DNA of 58,801 nt, from contig CAJUEL010000026.1 in assembly GCA_910585455.1 (NCBI GenBank), forward strand, positions 8,165 through 66,965. Direction: 5' to 3'. The stretch is from an uncultured Eisenbergiella sp. (lineage in GTDB: Bacteria; Bacillota; Clostridia; Lachnospirales; Lachnospiraceae). The notes below the pieces were generated by a model. It was not told the DNA's origin and searched no databases. It worked only from the letters and a program-made list of their open reading frames with translations. Shown here piece by piece: positions 49,827 through 58,486 of the stretch (the stretch's first letter is position 1; every line of letters starts with the position of its first letter). The position numbers and the translations under genes are program-made.

Positions 49827-52196
49827 GTGAGTAAAAATGTCAAGACGTCCTCAAAGGCGGCAGAGCAGATTAAAGAGTGGCAGATGAGGGTTGTTCTCCT
49901 GCTGTACGGCGCCATGATTCTGAAGGCGGGAAGCGTATTCTTTCCGGCGCTGGATTTTCCCAGCGGCGTGCTGCTGTTCGTGTTTTTCCTGCTGGAAATG
50001 TTTTTGCTGCCGCCGTTTGGAATGGCTGTCATGAGCATTCTGGCCAGCGTGCTGTTCTTTTTTTTGCCGAACGCGGTACAGCTGCTTTTGGGGCTGGCGA
50101 TCGGTTCTGTTTTCGTCCTGTTTCTGGGAATGGCGATATCCGCGGCGTTGAGCGGAATTGTCCTCACCTTTTGTAACGGCGTGCTCATATCCCTCGAGGT
50201 GGTCAGCACCACAGCGCCGCTCGCCATCGGCATGGGCGTGTCCGGGGCGGTGGTGGGACTGGGCGCTGCCGCGGGAGCCGGCGTCAATGCGGCGGTATAC
50301 CAGGCGGGAAAAAGCGCCGGAGCCAGACGCCGGGCGGTGCGGACGATGCTGGGCAGCTTTCTGGTTTTTCTTGTGATCGGCTGGCCGTCGCTGTCCTATG
50401 CCCAGGCCATCAGCGGCGCGCTCGCCTGCAAGCCCGCCGTGATTCTCAACCAGGCGCACTTAAACTATTTAAACTACAGCGCCAGCAAGGACTATAAAGA
50501 GCTTTTTATGGATGAAAAAAAATGGGTCTTTGGCAACGGATTCTATGCCGACTACATCAACAACGGGCGCAACAACATCAGTCAGGGCGGCAAAACAATG
50601 GCTGCCGGAGATGACAAATATTTAGCCGTTCTGATCGACGGCCTGCTCTATGTCCAGTCAAAGGACCTGGATCATCTGTATTACGGAAACGGTTACCTCC
50701 CGAAAAAGACGGACGCGATGGTTCTGGCGAAAGACAAGACCTTCATTTTCGGACATGACCGGGTGTTCTGCGCGGGTGAAAAGGGCAGCTATACCTGGAA
50801 AGAAACGAAGTGGACAAGCGAATTTGAATCTCTCTCCTTCGATGCGCAATGCGACCGCCTCTATGATATCCTGGAGCGCCAAAACACGACGGAGAGCCTG
50901 CGCTTTTCCTACGAGGAGGTAGGCGTTGTGGCATATGCCCAGCGCACCGGTCTGCTTCTCAATTATGACAACGCGACCCACCTCGCCTTTTTTGCCCAGC
51001 AGGACAGGAAAGGGAATGTGACCGTCTACCAGCAGAGCAGCTCGTATCAGCGGGAGGAGCAGGTGACCTTTACCCCCGTCTGCTCCGGCGACAGCCTGCC
51101 CTATGTGATGGTGGATACCACAGGAATTTTATATTTGAAGGAAAATCAGGTGAAATTCCTAAGCCGTAAGGATTACTGGGCGGAAAACAACCATTTTACC
51201 AATCCTGAGCACAACGGAGAAACACACAATCTCGTGTCCCTGAATTATATGGACCTGGGTGAGGAGGGGATATATACCGTCTATCTGGACAAGGAGGACA
51301 AAATCTGTATCGATTTGAGCCAGATCGGGCGCGTTGAGGTCACGCAGTATGATTTCGACAGCCGTTTCAGTCAGGTCATGGCATCGGCAGGGGATTACAT
51401 ATATTCCATCCAGTACGAGGACAGCCTCCTGTCCAGCCTGACCTACCTAAAGGACATGCACGGCCTGCATGAACCGTCGGAAACATCCGGCTGGGACTTT
51501 TCAGATATCTGGATGGAGGACTGGACCTACCAGCGTGTGAAGCTGCAAAAGAGCCTCTTTGTCCCGGAAGACTTCCAGGAGCCGGAGGCGGCAGAAGAAT
51601 CGGAGGAGCCGGTTCCGGATCCGGAAAGCCTCTACCCTGCGCCCATCGTCTCCCCCCGCAGGTCCAAAACCGCTCCCTACGATCCGACCTATATCACCGC
51701 CTCGGTCTACGCCACCTATGCAGGACCGCAGGATTATTTCCATTTCCGGTATCCTGAGCGTCTGTATGACAATGTAAATTATACCTTTGAAAATGACGGC
51801 GCGGATATCGATATCGTGTTCACCTGCAACGGGGACGCCAGCTATCTGGAGGTATCCGCCCACCCGCTGCCCGAAGATGCAGAAGACATCGCCGCTTATG
51901 TGGCAGCCCTGCGTAAGCAGGAAGTGGGCGCGCTCTACAACGGGCTCGAGACCACCTATAAGGAGTACGAGGAAGGCTTTTACCGGTTCCGGCTGGAGGG
52001 CTGGACGGACTCCGGCAAAACAAAATGCTTCGTAAACTACCATGTGGACGGAGAAAATGTTTTGAAGATGGTCCTGCGATATCCCAACGGCACGGACGAG
52101 GAAGACAAATCGACCAAGGCATTCTTTGCGGCGAATATGAACTACTACTGCGGATTCGGAACATCCTCCAAAAAGCCGAACCCGAATAAGTACTGA
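49827..52196 (+). CDS. Large membrane protein of unknown function, 789 aa
   Basis: Residues 20-200 hold about six hydrophobic segments (for example VLLLYGAMILKAGSVFF, LLFVFFLLEMFLLPPFG and SFLVFLVIGWPSLSYA). The remaining 590 residues look extracellular: beta-rich repeats with short Tyr/Asp phrases (LAVLIDGLLYVQSKDLDHLY), then an acidic Pro/Glu linker (EDFQEPEAAEESEEPVPDPE) and a final domain (YDNVNYTFENDGADIDIVFT). I recognise no family. AAGGGGAGG lies about 9 bases upstream. It converges with the ABC exporter genes. Confidence 0.85.
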   Translation: MSKNVKTSSKAAEQIKEWQMRVVLLLYGAMILKAGSVFFPALDFPSGVLLFVFFLLEMFLLPPFGMAVMSILASVLFFFLPNAVQLLLGLAIGSVFVLFLGMAISAALSGIVLTFCNGVLISLEVVSTTAPLAIGMGVSGAVVGLGAAAGAGVNAAVYQAGKSAGARRRAVRTMLGSFLVFLVIGWPSLSYAQAISGALACKPAVILNQAHLNYLNYSASKDYKELFMDEKKWVFGNGFYADYINNGRNNISQGGKTMAAGDDKYLAVLIDGLLYVQSKDLDHLYYGNGYLPKKTDAMVLAKDKTFIFGHDRVFCAGEKGSYTWKETKWTSEFESLSFDAQCDRLYDILERQNTTESLRFSYEEVGVVAYAQRTGLLLNYDNATHLAFFAQQDRKGNVTVYQQSSSYQREEQVTFTPVCSGDSLPYVMVDTTGILYLKENQVKFLSRKDYWAENNHFTNPEHNGETHNLVSLNYMDLGEEGIYTVYLDKEDKICIDLSQIGRVEVTQYDFDSRFSQVMASAGDYIYSIQYEDSLLSSLTYLKDMHGLHEPSETSGWDFSDIWMEDWTYQRVKLQKSLFVPEDFQEPEAAEESEEPVPDPESLYPAPIVSPRRSKTAPYDPTYITASVYATYAGPQDYFHFRYPERLYDNVNYTFENDGADIDIVFTCNGDASYLEVSAHPLPEDAEDIAAYVAALRKQEVGALYNGLETTYKEYEEGFYRFRLEGWTDSGKTKCFVNYHVDGENVLKMVLRYPNGTDEEDKSTKAFFAANMNYYCGFGTSSKKPNPNKY

Positions 52197-52218
52197 GCCG
52201 CCTTCGGGGCAAGCGTCG

Positions 52219-52247
52219 AAAAGAGCCGGTTTACTCCGGCTCTTTTT
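52219..52247. terminator. Convergent terminator
   Basis: AAAAGAGCCGG (52219-52229) pairs with CCGGCTCTTTTT (52236-52247), shared by the 789-residue protein gene and the ABC gene whose stop lies in the hairpin. Confidence 0.85.
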
Positions 52248-54069
52248 CACTGTACCACTGCTCCTGTGCCTCGTACAGCCTTTTATATTCCCCCTCCCGG
52301 GCGATCAGCTCCCCGTGGGCGCCCAGCTGCACCGCCTCCCCGTCCTTCATGACCAGGATCCGGTCGGCGAGCCTGACGGAGCCCAACCGATGGGTCACGA
52401 TGACCGCCGATTTATCCCGGGATATTTCCGCAAAACGGTTATAAATTCTCGTTTCCTCATACGGATCGATCGCCGCGGTCGGCTCATCCAGAATGATCAG
52501 ATCATGGCTTCTGTAAAATCCCCGGGCGATGGCGAGACGCTGCCATTGTCCGCCGGATAAATCCACGCCGTCAAACTCCCGGGAAAGCATGGTTTCATAG
52601 CCTTTGGGAAAGGCACTGTCCTGGCTGTCCGTTCCCGCCAGGGCGCATATGGCGTCCAGCTGCGCTTCCTCACAGGCTTTCTCTGCATCGCTGATGGTGA
52701 CGTTTTCCCGCATCGTCATCTGATAGCGCTGGTATTTCTGGAACACTGCCGAGGTATCTGCCGTCAGCGCTTTCATCGCCAGCGTTTTGGTATCCACACC
52801 GTTTTTCTTCACGCTGCCCTCCGTGGGAAGGTACAGACCGCAAAGAAGCCGGATCAGGGTGGATTTTCCGGAACCGTTCTCTCCGACGACCGCCAGCGTT
52901 TCTCCCTTATGCAGCGTCAGATTCAAATTTTTCACGGCATATTTCACCGCTCCTTTCTCCCCGCCAGCATCCTCCGGCTTTTCTCCCGCCGGATAGGCAA
53001 AGCTCACATTTTCCAGCACGATATCGCCCCAGCCGGGCGCTTCCGTCCTTTCTCCCGATCGTTCCTCCAGATCCAGAAAATTCAGATAATTGCGAATGGC
53101 GCCCGCTCCCCGTGCCATGCTCGAAATGTGTCCGCAGACCACTTCCTCCATGATGCTGTAAAGCATGCCGATGGAATTGAATACCGCCGCAAAAGCGCCC
53201 ACCGTCACCTCCTGCTTCATCAGCGCATCATACAAAAGCCAGAGGATGCCGCAATAGCCCGCTACTGTAAAGACGCGCATCAAAAGCTCAAAGAGATTGG
53301 ACTTCATCGTCGCCTTGAATTTCAGCTCCTGCAGGCAGGCAAGCGTTTCCTGATACAGCTTTTTAAAAAAGAAGAAACCCCCGAGAATCCTTGTTTCCTT
53401 GAAATACTCCCGGTCCACCATGCAGGATTCATAATATTCATATTCCCTGCGCACGGGAGCCGAATCATCCTCCAGATGGGAAAAGGCCTTCATCCGGACC
53501 AGCTGTGCCAACACGGTGGGGACGAATATGATCACAATCGACAGCGCCAGCACAGGCTTTAAGGAGAACAGATACCAGCCCATGAATGCGAAATAGGGAA
53601 TATAAAAGGTCAGAATCGCCAGCATATCAAAAACAAACCAGAAGGCTTCATTTTTGCCCTGCTCCGCTTTATTGATGTCATCCAGCTTTCCGGTATCCTC
53701 AAAGATAACCGGATCCAGCCGGGCGATTTTTTTCTGAATTGCCTGTGACAGATGTGCGCCCGCCTTTCCCTCCACCACGCCGGGCAGGAAATTGGCAACC
53801 CCGTTAAGCACCTGACATGCCACATTGGCAGCTCCCAGCAGCGCCAGCGCCCCAAACGCCTGCAAAAGCCCTGCGCTGCCGCCCGCGGCCTCCACCGCCC
53901 TGTCAAAGAAACGCTGCTGCATCATCGTTTCCACACCGAAGGAAAAACCATGAAAAATGGAAAGCACGATGCTGCACGAAAACAAAAAGGGAGATGCCTT
54001 CATCATGATCGGCAGCAGCCTGCCAAACGCGCCGACAATATTTTTTTCTTTTTTCTTTTGTGTTCTCAT
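52231..54069 (-). CDS. ABC exporter subunit (membrane plus ATPase), 612 aa
   Basis: Six membrane segments are followed by an ATPase with Walker A VGENGSGKSTLIRLLCG, signature LSGGQWQRLAIARG, Walker B LIILDEPTAAIDP and H-loop VTHRLG. It pairs with the next subunit as a heterodimeric exporter; its start overlaps the stop of that gene by 4 bases. Substrate unknown (drug, peptide or lipid). Both ATP sites look complete, so this is not an obvious degenerate-site type. Confidence 0.93.
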   Translation of the reverse strand: MRTQKKKEKNIVGAFGRLLPIMMKASPFLFSCSIVLSIFHGFSFGVETMMQQRFFDRAVEAAGGSAGLLQAFGALALLGAANVACQVLNGVANFLPGVVEGKAGAHLSQAIQKKIARLDPVIFEDTGKLDDINKAEQGKNEAFWFVFDMLAILTFYIPYFAFMGWYLFSLKPVLALSIVIIFVPTVLAQLVRMKAFSHLEDDSAPVRREYEYYESCMVDREYFKETRILGGFFFFKKLYQETLACLQELKFKATMKSNLFELLMRVFTVAGYCGILWLLYDALMKQEVTVGAFAAVFNSIGMLYSIMEEVVCGHISSMARGAGAIRNYLNFLDLEERSGERTEAPGWGDIVLENVSFAYPAGEKPEDAGGEKGAVKYAVKNLNLTLHKGETLAVVGENGSGKSTLIRLLCGLYLPTEGSVKKNGVDTKTLAMKALTADTSAVFQKYQRYQMTMRENVTISDAEKACEEAQLDAICALAGTDSQDSAFPKGYETMLSREFDGVDLSGGQWQRLAIARGFYRSHDLIILDEPTAAIDPYEETRIYNRFAEISRDKSAVIVTHRLGSVRLADRILVMKDGEAVQLGAHGELIAREGEYKRLYEAQEQWYSEKEPE

Positions 54070-55862
54070 TGATACCAGCTCCTCTGCGCTTCAAACATGG
54101 AAGCATAAATGCCGTTTTGGGAAAGCAGTCCGTCGTGCGTCCCTTTTTCCGCCACCCTTCCGTCATCCACCACGATAATCTCGTCCGCAAGCCGCGCCGC
54201 GCCCAGCCTGTGGGTGATGAAAATCGCGGATTTCCCGGCGCTGATTTTCCCGAACATCTCGTAAATGCCGCTTTCCGCCACCGGATCCAGCGCCGCCGTC
54301 GGCTCATCCAGAATCTGCACCGCAGCCGGGCTGTAAAGCGCCCGGGCAATCGCCAGACGCTGCCACTGCCCACCGGACAGATCCACGCCGTTCTCCCTGA
54401 TTTTCCCCAGGGAAGTCTGCATCCCCTGCGGCAGATCGGCAATGACGCTGTCCAGCCCGATCGCCGCCGCTGCCTCCCTGATTTTTGCCGGATCCTTTTT
54501 ATGTACGTTTCCCAGCGCGATATTGTCCTCCAGGGAAATCTGATATTTTGCGAAGTCCTGATAGACCACCGTAAAAAAGGCTTTCAGCCGGGCAGGGCTG
54601 TAAGTTTTCAGTTCCTTTCCATTGAGCAGGATTTCCCCCTCATAATTGTCATACAGCCCCGTCAAAAGCTTGGTCAGCGTCGTTTTGCCGGCGCCGTTTA
54701 CGCCAACGAAGGCATAGTGTTTTCCCCGCTCCAGATACAGGTTAAAATCCTTTAAAATGTCCTTCTGCGTGCCCGGATACCGGAAGGATACATGCTTAAA
54801 TTCCAGATTTTCAAAAATGATATCCTCACTGTCCGCAGGCTCCTCCAGCGCGCCCGGCGTTTCAGAAAGCGCGCAAAATGCCGTCAGATCCTTACAATAT
54901 TCCACGTTTTTGGCGATCTCTTCCATGGTATGGGACAGCTCCCAGGACATCATCTGAATCAGATTCAGCGTGGAGGTGACGAGCCCCATGAACATACCTG
55001 CGGAAATGAGTCCGCTTTTTAACGGAAACAAAAGCACACTGACGATCAGCAAAGAAAGCAGCACCGTGATCAGACTGGAGGCCTTTAAGCGTATGAAATA
55101 TCTGGCTTCCACCCGCACGGAGATTTTCCGCGCCGCCTCATATTTTTCCAGCCACTGCCCGTTCACCTTTTCCGTGTAGCCAAACAGCGTCCGCTCCTCC
55201 ACATTGTCCCGTCCCTGCAGCACTCCCCGCAGATACTCCGCCCTGCGCCTGTGCTTTTCCGCTTCCTTATTCTGGTCATAGATCTGCTTTCCGCTCCGGA
55301 TGGCAAGCCCAAAAAGCGGGACCGACATCGCCACGATGGCGAGCCCCGCCCACCAGACCTGCGCCATCAGAATGACGAGCAGGGAGCCGACGCGCAGCAC
55401 GATGTTCGCCGCACCCAGTATATTGTTAAAACCGCCCAAAAGCTTCTCAACCGGTTCCTTACACACCCGGTTGATCAGCTCCCAGGTATCGTTGTCCTCC
55501 ACGTGCTTATATTCCAGCCCCGCCCGCTTCTGCGCCATCTCAGTCCTGTATCTGTAAGTCAGCCGCATCTCCAGCTTCAGGTTTACATAACTCATGATCT
55601 GCCAGTTTAAATTGTTATAGGCAACAATCAAAATCAGGGAAAGCAACGGCAGGCCGATCGCTCCCTGATTTGCCTTTCCCGCAAAAATCCTCAGCGCCGT
55701 ATCGATAAACGCGGCCGTTGCCAACACCTGCAGCGACGGCAGGATCGATACCACAACCTGATTGAGCACCTTAATACCCGCATATACCGGACAGACCGTG
55801 AATGGAATCCGCAGAAAATCCCAGAATCCGTATTTTTTTCCACTCCTTAAAAGCGTTTTCAT
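54066..55862 (-). CDS. ABC exporter subunit (membrane plus ATPase), 598 aa
   Basis: ATG 55862 has GGGAG 7 bases upstream; an earlier ATG at 55913 adds 17 residues without a site. Membrane part first (FCRILVVAYNNLNW-like and VILMAQVWWAGLAIVAMSVP), then ATPase: Walker A VGVNGAGKTTLTKLLTG, signature LSGGQWQRLAIARAL, Walker B VQILDEPTAALDP, ITHRLGA. First gene of the pair. No regulator is next to it, unlike many drug exporters. Confidence 0.93.
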   Translation of the reverse strand: MKTLLRSGKKYGFWDFLRIPFTVCPVYAGIKVLNQVVVSILPSLQVLATAAFIDTALRIFAGKANQGAIGLPLLSLILIVAYNNLNWQIMSYVNLKLEMRLTYRYRTEMAQKRAGLEYKHVEDNDTWELINRVCKEPVEKLLGGFNNILGAANIVLRVGSLLVILMAQVWWAGLAIVAMSVPLFGLAIRSGKQIYDQNKEAEKHRRRAEYLRGVLQGRDNVEERTLFGYTEKVNGQWLEKYEAARKISVRVEARYFIRLKASSLITVLLSLLIVSVLLFPLKSGLISAGMFMGLVTSTLNLIQMMSWELSHTMEEIAKNVEYCKDLTAFCALSETPGALEEPADSEDIIFENLEFKHVSFRYPGTQKDILKDFNLYLERGKHYAFVGVNGAGKTTLTKLLTGLYDNYEGEILLNGKELKTYSPARLKAFFTVVYQDFAKYQISLEDNIALGNVHKKDPAKIREAAAAIGLDSVIADLPQGMQTSLGKIRENGVDLSGGQWQRLAIARALYSPAAVQILDEPTAALDPVAESGIYEMFGKISAGKSAIFITHRLGAARLADEIIVVDDGRVAEKGTHDGLLSQNGIYASMFEAQRSWYQ

Positions 55863-56002
55863 GCTTCTCTCCCACCTGCAAAAATACAACATTTTAGGGT
55901 ACACCTTATTCATCTTAGCATAATAACAGGTAACTTACAATCTGAATTCTGGAAAAATTGTGAAAATGTCAATATTAAATGCGACACTTTTTTAAATTTT
56001 TT

Positions 56003-57043
56003 TCACCCGATTTTCTTAAGCTCTTCCTCGAAGAGTTCCCCGGCAGAACGATAGCCATGTATGCGGCGGGGATAGTTGTTTATCCAGTTTTCCATTTCCT
56101 CTACCTCTGCGTCTGTCATGCTGTCAAAATTTGTCCCCTTTGGGACCTTTCGCCGTACCATTTTATTAGTAACCTCATTTGTGCCACGCTCCCAGCTGCT
56201 ATACGGGTGGCAGTAATATAGCTGTGTCCGTTTTCCCTCTCCCAGTATAGAACGTTCCAGCTCTTCACAATATGCAAACTCGCTGCCATTGTCTACGGTT
56301 ATGCTTTTAAAGACTTGCTTAAACATAGCGCCCCATTTTCTTTCCAATGCGTCTAAAGCATCTACTACCGCCTCTGCTGTCTTGTCCGGCAACTTAAATA
56401 TGATCTCGTCCCGCGTCTTTCTTTCCGTCAGTACCAGCAGGGTATTTTTAGATTTCCCCCGCTGCCCTATCACGCTATCCATTTCCCAATGCCCGAACTC
56501 TTCCCGCTTGTCTACCTCTTCCGGGCGCTTTTCTATACTTGTACCCGCCGCCGCCCTTGCCTGCTGCCTCTTCACTTTCTTATAGTCCCTCTTCTTATTT
56601 GCCTTTACTGGTAAATCCTTATTTGTAAGCTGTAGAAAGATACCTTTATCAATATAGCTGTAAAGCGTCGTTACGCAGATCGTGACGGAAAATTCCCCCT
56701 CTTTCCCCTGCGCCTTAAGCTCCCCCAGAACGGCAGCCGGACTATATCCCTCATTTACTATTTTATCCTCTATATAATTTGCTAACTTAATATCATTGCC
56801 GATCTTAAGCACGCCGCCCTTGCTTTTCAGATTCTCCCTGTACTTATCGTCTGCAATATCCGGGCTGTATCGTTCTTCCTGTGTAAGATCAGAGTTAAGC
56901 GCGGTATAAACTCCCCGCTTTATTTCCCGGTATATTGTGCTGCGGTGTACATGCAGCATGTCTGCGATCTCTTTTTTACCATGCCCCGCCTTTAGTAATG
57001 CCTCTAATTTTATCCGATCTGCCTTTGTCAGATGCTTACCCAT
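56003..57043 (-). mobile_element. IS30-family transposase gene, 346 aa
   Basis: N-terminal helix-turn-helix (TKADRIKLEALLKAGHGKKE, then LHVHRSTIYREIKRG) and a DDE catalytic domain: first Asp in FGHWEMDSVIGQRG, second Asp in ITVDNGSEFAYCEE, Glu in SSWERGTNEVTNKMVRR. Frame is intact, so it could be active. I could not find clear terminal inverted repeats, so the element's ends are not set. It lies exactly between the chromosome and prophage-type genes. Confidence 0.92.
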
Positions 57044-57075
57044 TTCCCTTACCTCTCTTTTGTCCCATATACGAC

Positions 57076-57109
57076 GAAAAGCCGCAAACTCTTTTACAAG
57101 TCTGCGGCT
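57076..57109 (-). terminator. Terminator of the HIRAN-protein operon
   Basis: Minus strand: GCCGCAGACT / AGTTTGCGGC followed by TTTTC. Confidence 0.7.
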
Positions 57110-57122
57110 CGCTATTTTTGCC

Positions 57123-57818
57123 TCATTTACAGCATTTCTTACAAGCTGTATACTTCTTTTTTGCTTGGCTTAGTGGTATGCTCTTTGGGTTTTTCATTCC
57201 AGAACATGTAGGCTTACTATGGTACTTTTTGCTGCTACGGTCTATATATACGATTGTCTCGCCTGCTGGCTGCGCTGCGCGGCTTTTCTTCTCTTCTATG
57301 AGAACGTCAAGCTCTATATTACAGCCAAACATTTGTACCCCTCCCCCGGAAATTTCCAGTATTTCTGCGGTGTATCGGGCTTGCGGGTATTTCCGCGCTA
57401 AGTCCTTTGCCAGCTCTGCTGATAGATTCCCCAGTACCTTATTGCCCCACTTGATGCACGCGGCAGGCTCTCCATTGTATGTATATTTTTCTACCGTTAT
57501 ATCCTCGTCGCCTGTCATAGTTCTTAATATGTCCTGGCGGTTCTCCCCGTCCTCGTTATCAAAAGTCACGCCTACTAATTTCGTGCGTATAGTTTCCGCA
57601 ATCCTGCTGCCAGATGCAGCGGCAGGCGTTCCCGTTTTCCTCGGCTCTTCCTGCCGTCCGGCTGCCTCTTTCTCTGGCTTGCGTGCCAGCAGAAAACATA
57701 CGGTAGCGATCACTATGCAGCCAACACCGCCCGTAATATTCCCGGACGGCAGCGCCACAATTCCACTTACTGCAAATAACGCAGCCACAAAATATAAAAT
57801 AATTTGTTTCTTTGCCAT
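57123..57818 (-). CDS. Membrane protein with HIRAN domain and Ada-like zinc end, 231 aa
   Basis: Two membrane segments at residues 5-23 and 27-45. Residues about 75-160 resemble a HIRAN domain (TKLVGVTFDNEDGENRQDIL and NGEPAACIKWGNKVLGNLSA), a fold that binds damaged or single-stranded DNA ends. Residues about 188-231 match the Ada-like zinc-binding end (VYIDRSSKKYHSKPTCSGMK, then TACKKCCK). The XRE repressor gene precedes it by 24 bases. Anchoring this pair of domains to the membrane is unusual. Confidence 0.75.
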   Translation of the reverse strand: MAKKQIILYFVAALFAVSGIVALPSGNITGGVGCIVIATVCFLLARKPEKEAAGRQEEPRKTGTPAAASGSRIAETIRTKLVGVTFDNEDGENRQDILRTMTGDEDITVEKYTYNGEPAACIKWGNKVLGNLSAELAKDLARKYPQARYTAEILEISGGGVQMFGCNIELDVLIEEKKSRAAQPAGETIVYIDRSSKKYHSKPTCSGMKNPKSIPLSQAKKKYTACKKCCK

Positions 57819-57842
57819 AAAATAAGCCCTCTCTTTCGCCTT

Positions 57843-58040
57843 TTACTTTAATTCTAATATTTCATCAGCAGAGGCGTTAAGCTCCCTGCATATTTTCGCC
57901 AGTGCTATTGCGCTGGGTGTCCTCTCTCCATTCTCCCAGCGGCTTATATCCTTTGGGTAGACTTGCAGGCGCTCTGCAAGTTCTTTCTGCGTCACGCCTG
58001 CCGCTTTTCTGGCTTTTTTGATATTTTCGCCTAAATTCAT
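57843..58040 (-). CDS. XRE-family regulator, 65 aa
   Basis: Helix-turn-helix covering the whole protein: MNLGENIKKARKAAGVTQKE, then LAERLQVYPKDISRWENGER. This is a Cro/CI-like domain with no extra domain. It overlaps the end of the small membrane-protein gene (ATGA) and lies downstream of a palindrome-containing promoter at 58385-58413, which it may repress. Confidence 0.88.
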   Translation of the reverse strand: MNLGENIKKARKAAGVTQKELAERLQVYPKDISRWENGERTPSAIALAKICRELNASADEILELK

Positions 58041-58135
58041 GCCTTGTCCCTCTCTTCTTTAGCTCTCATAATCAAAGCTGCCAGCATTTTTACTATTCCG
58101 ATCACTACTAAAAAAATGCCTAATTTCAGAATCAT
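58037..58135 (-). CDS. Small membrane protein, 32 aa
   Basis: MILKLGIFLVVIGIVKMLAA followed by LIMRAKEERDKA: one membrane span and a charged end. The stop overlaps the XRE start (ATGA), so translation is coupled. Its role in a lysogeny operon is unknown. Confidence 0.55.
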   Translation of the reverse strand: MILKLGIFLVVIGIVKMLAALIMRAKEERDKA

Positions 58136-58170
58136 GCCCTTTACTCGGCTCTGGGTTTATGCTATATTCT

Positions 58171-58195
58171 TAGTAGGCGGTGGGCTTTCGCCCAC
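58171..58195. repeat. Perfect hairpin with GNRA-type loop
   Basis: CGGTGGGC-GAAA-GCCCACCG on the minus strand, between two small membrane-protein genes. No T run, so a processing or attenuation site is more likely than a terminator. Confidence 0.6.
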
Positions 58196-58203
58196 CGTGG
58201 CAT

Positions 58204-58320
58204 TTAGCCTAATAGCTTGTCTATTATGATAAGTGCCGCTCCTACGATTAAGTCTATCAGTGCATTTGCCGCCAGCGATTGCCATTTGATAGGCTTTTTC
58301 TTTTGTTTCTTCTTACCCAT
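58204..58320 (-). CDS. Small membrane protein, 38 aa
   Basis: MGKKKQKKKPIKWQSLAANA followed by LIDLIVGAALIIIDKLLG: a very basic start and one membrane span. First gene after the 58385-58413 promoter. The start looks like phage or plasmid small holin-like peptides, but that is a weak analogy. Confidence 0.6.
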   Translation of the reverse strand: MGKKKQKKKPIKWQSLAANALIDLIVGAALIIIDKLLG

Positions 58321-58384
58321 TTCCTGCCGTTTCTCCTTTCCAGTGCTTTACACTTATTTTTCTTATCTCCTTTCTATGATCTTA

Positions 58385-58413
58385 ATTATATACCCTTTTG
58401 GGTAACTTGTCAA
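58385..58413 (-). promoter_or_regulatory. Consensus promoter with operator palindrome
   Basis: Minus strand: TTGACA (58413-58408), 17 bp, TATAAT (58390-58385), a perfect match at both boxes. The spacer contains the palindrome TACCCTTTTGGGTA (58391-58404), probably the operator for the XRE protein of the operon. Confidence 0.85.
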
Positions 58414-58440
58414 TCAGATTTCAAGAAAATTATGGTAAAA

Positions 58441-58475
58441 AAATAAAGGGTATGCCGCCCATGAACGACATACCC
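58441..58475 (-). terminator. Terminator of the endolysin gene
   Basis: Minus strand: GGGTATG / CATACCC stem followed by TTTATTTTTTT, 12 bases after the stop codon. Confidence 0.85.
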
Positions 58476-58486
58476 CAGCAGATACA

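Noticed and set aside
55950..57060. Terminal inverted repeats of the IS30 element
   Set aside because: I compared both flanks and found no convincing match, so the ends are left unset.
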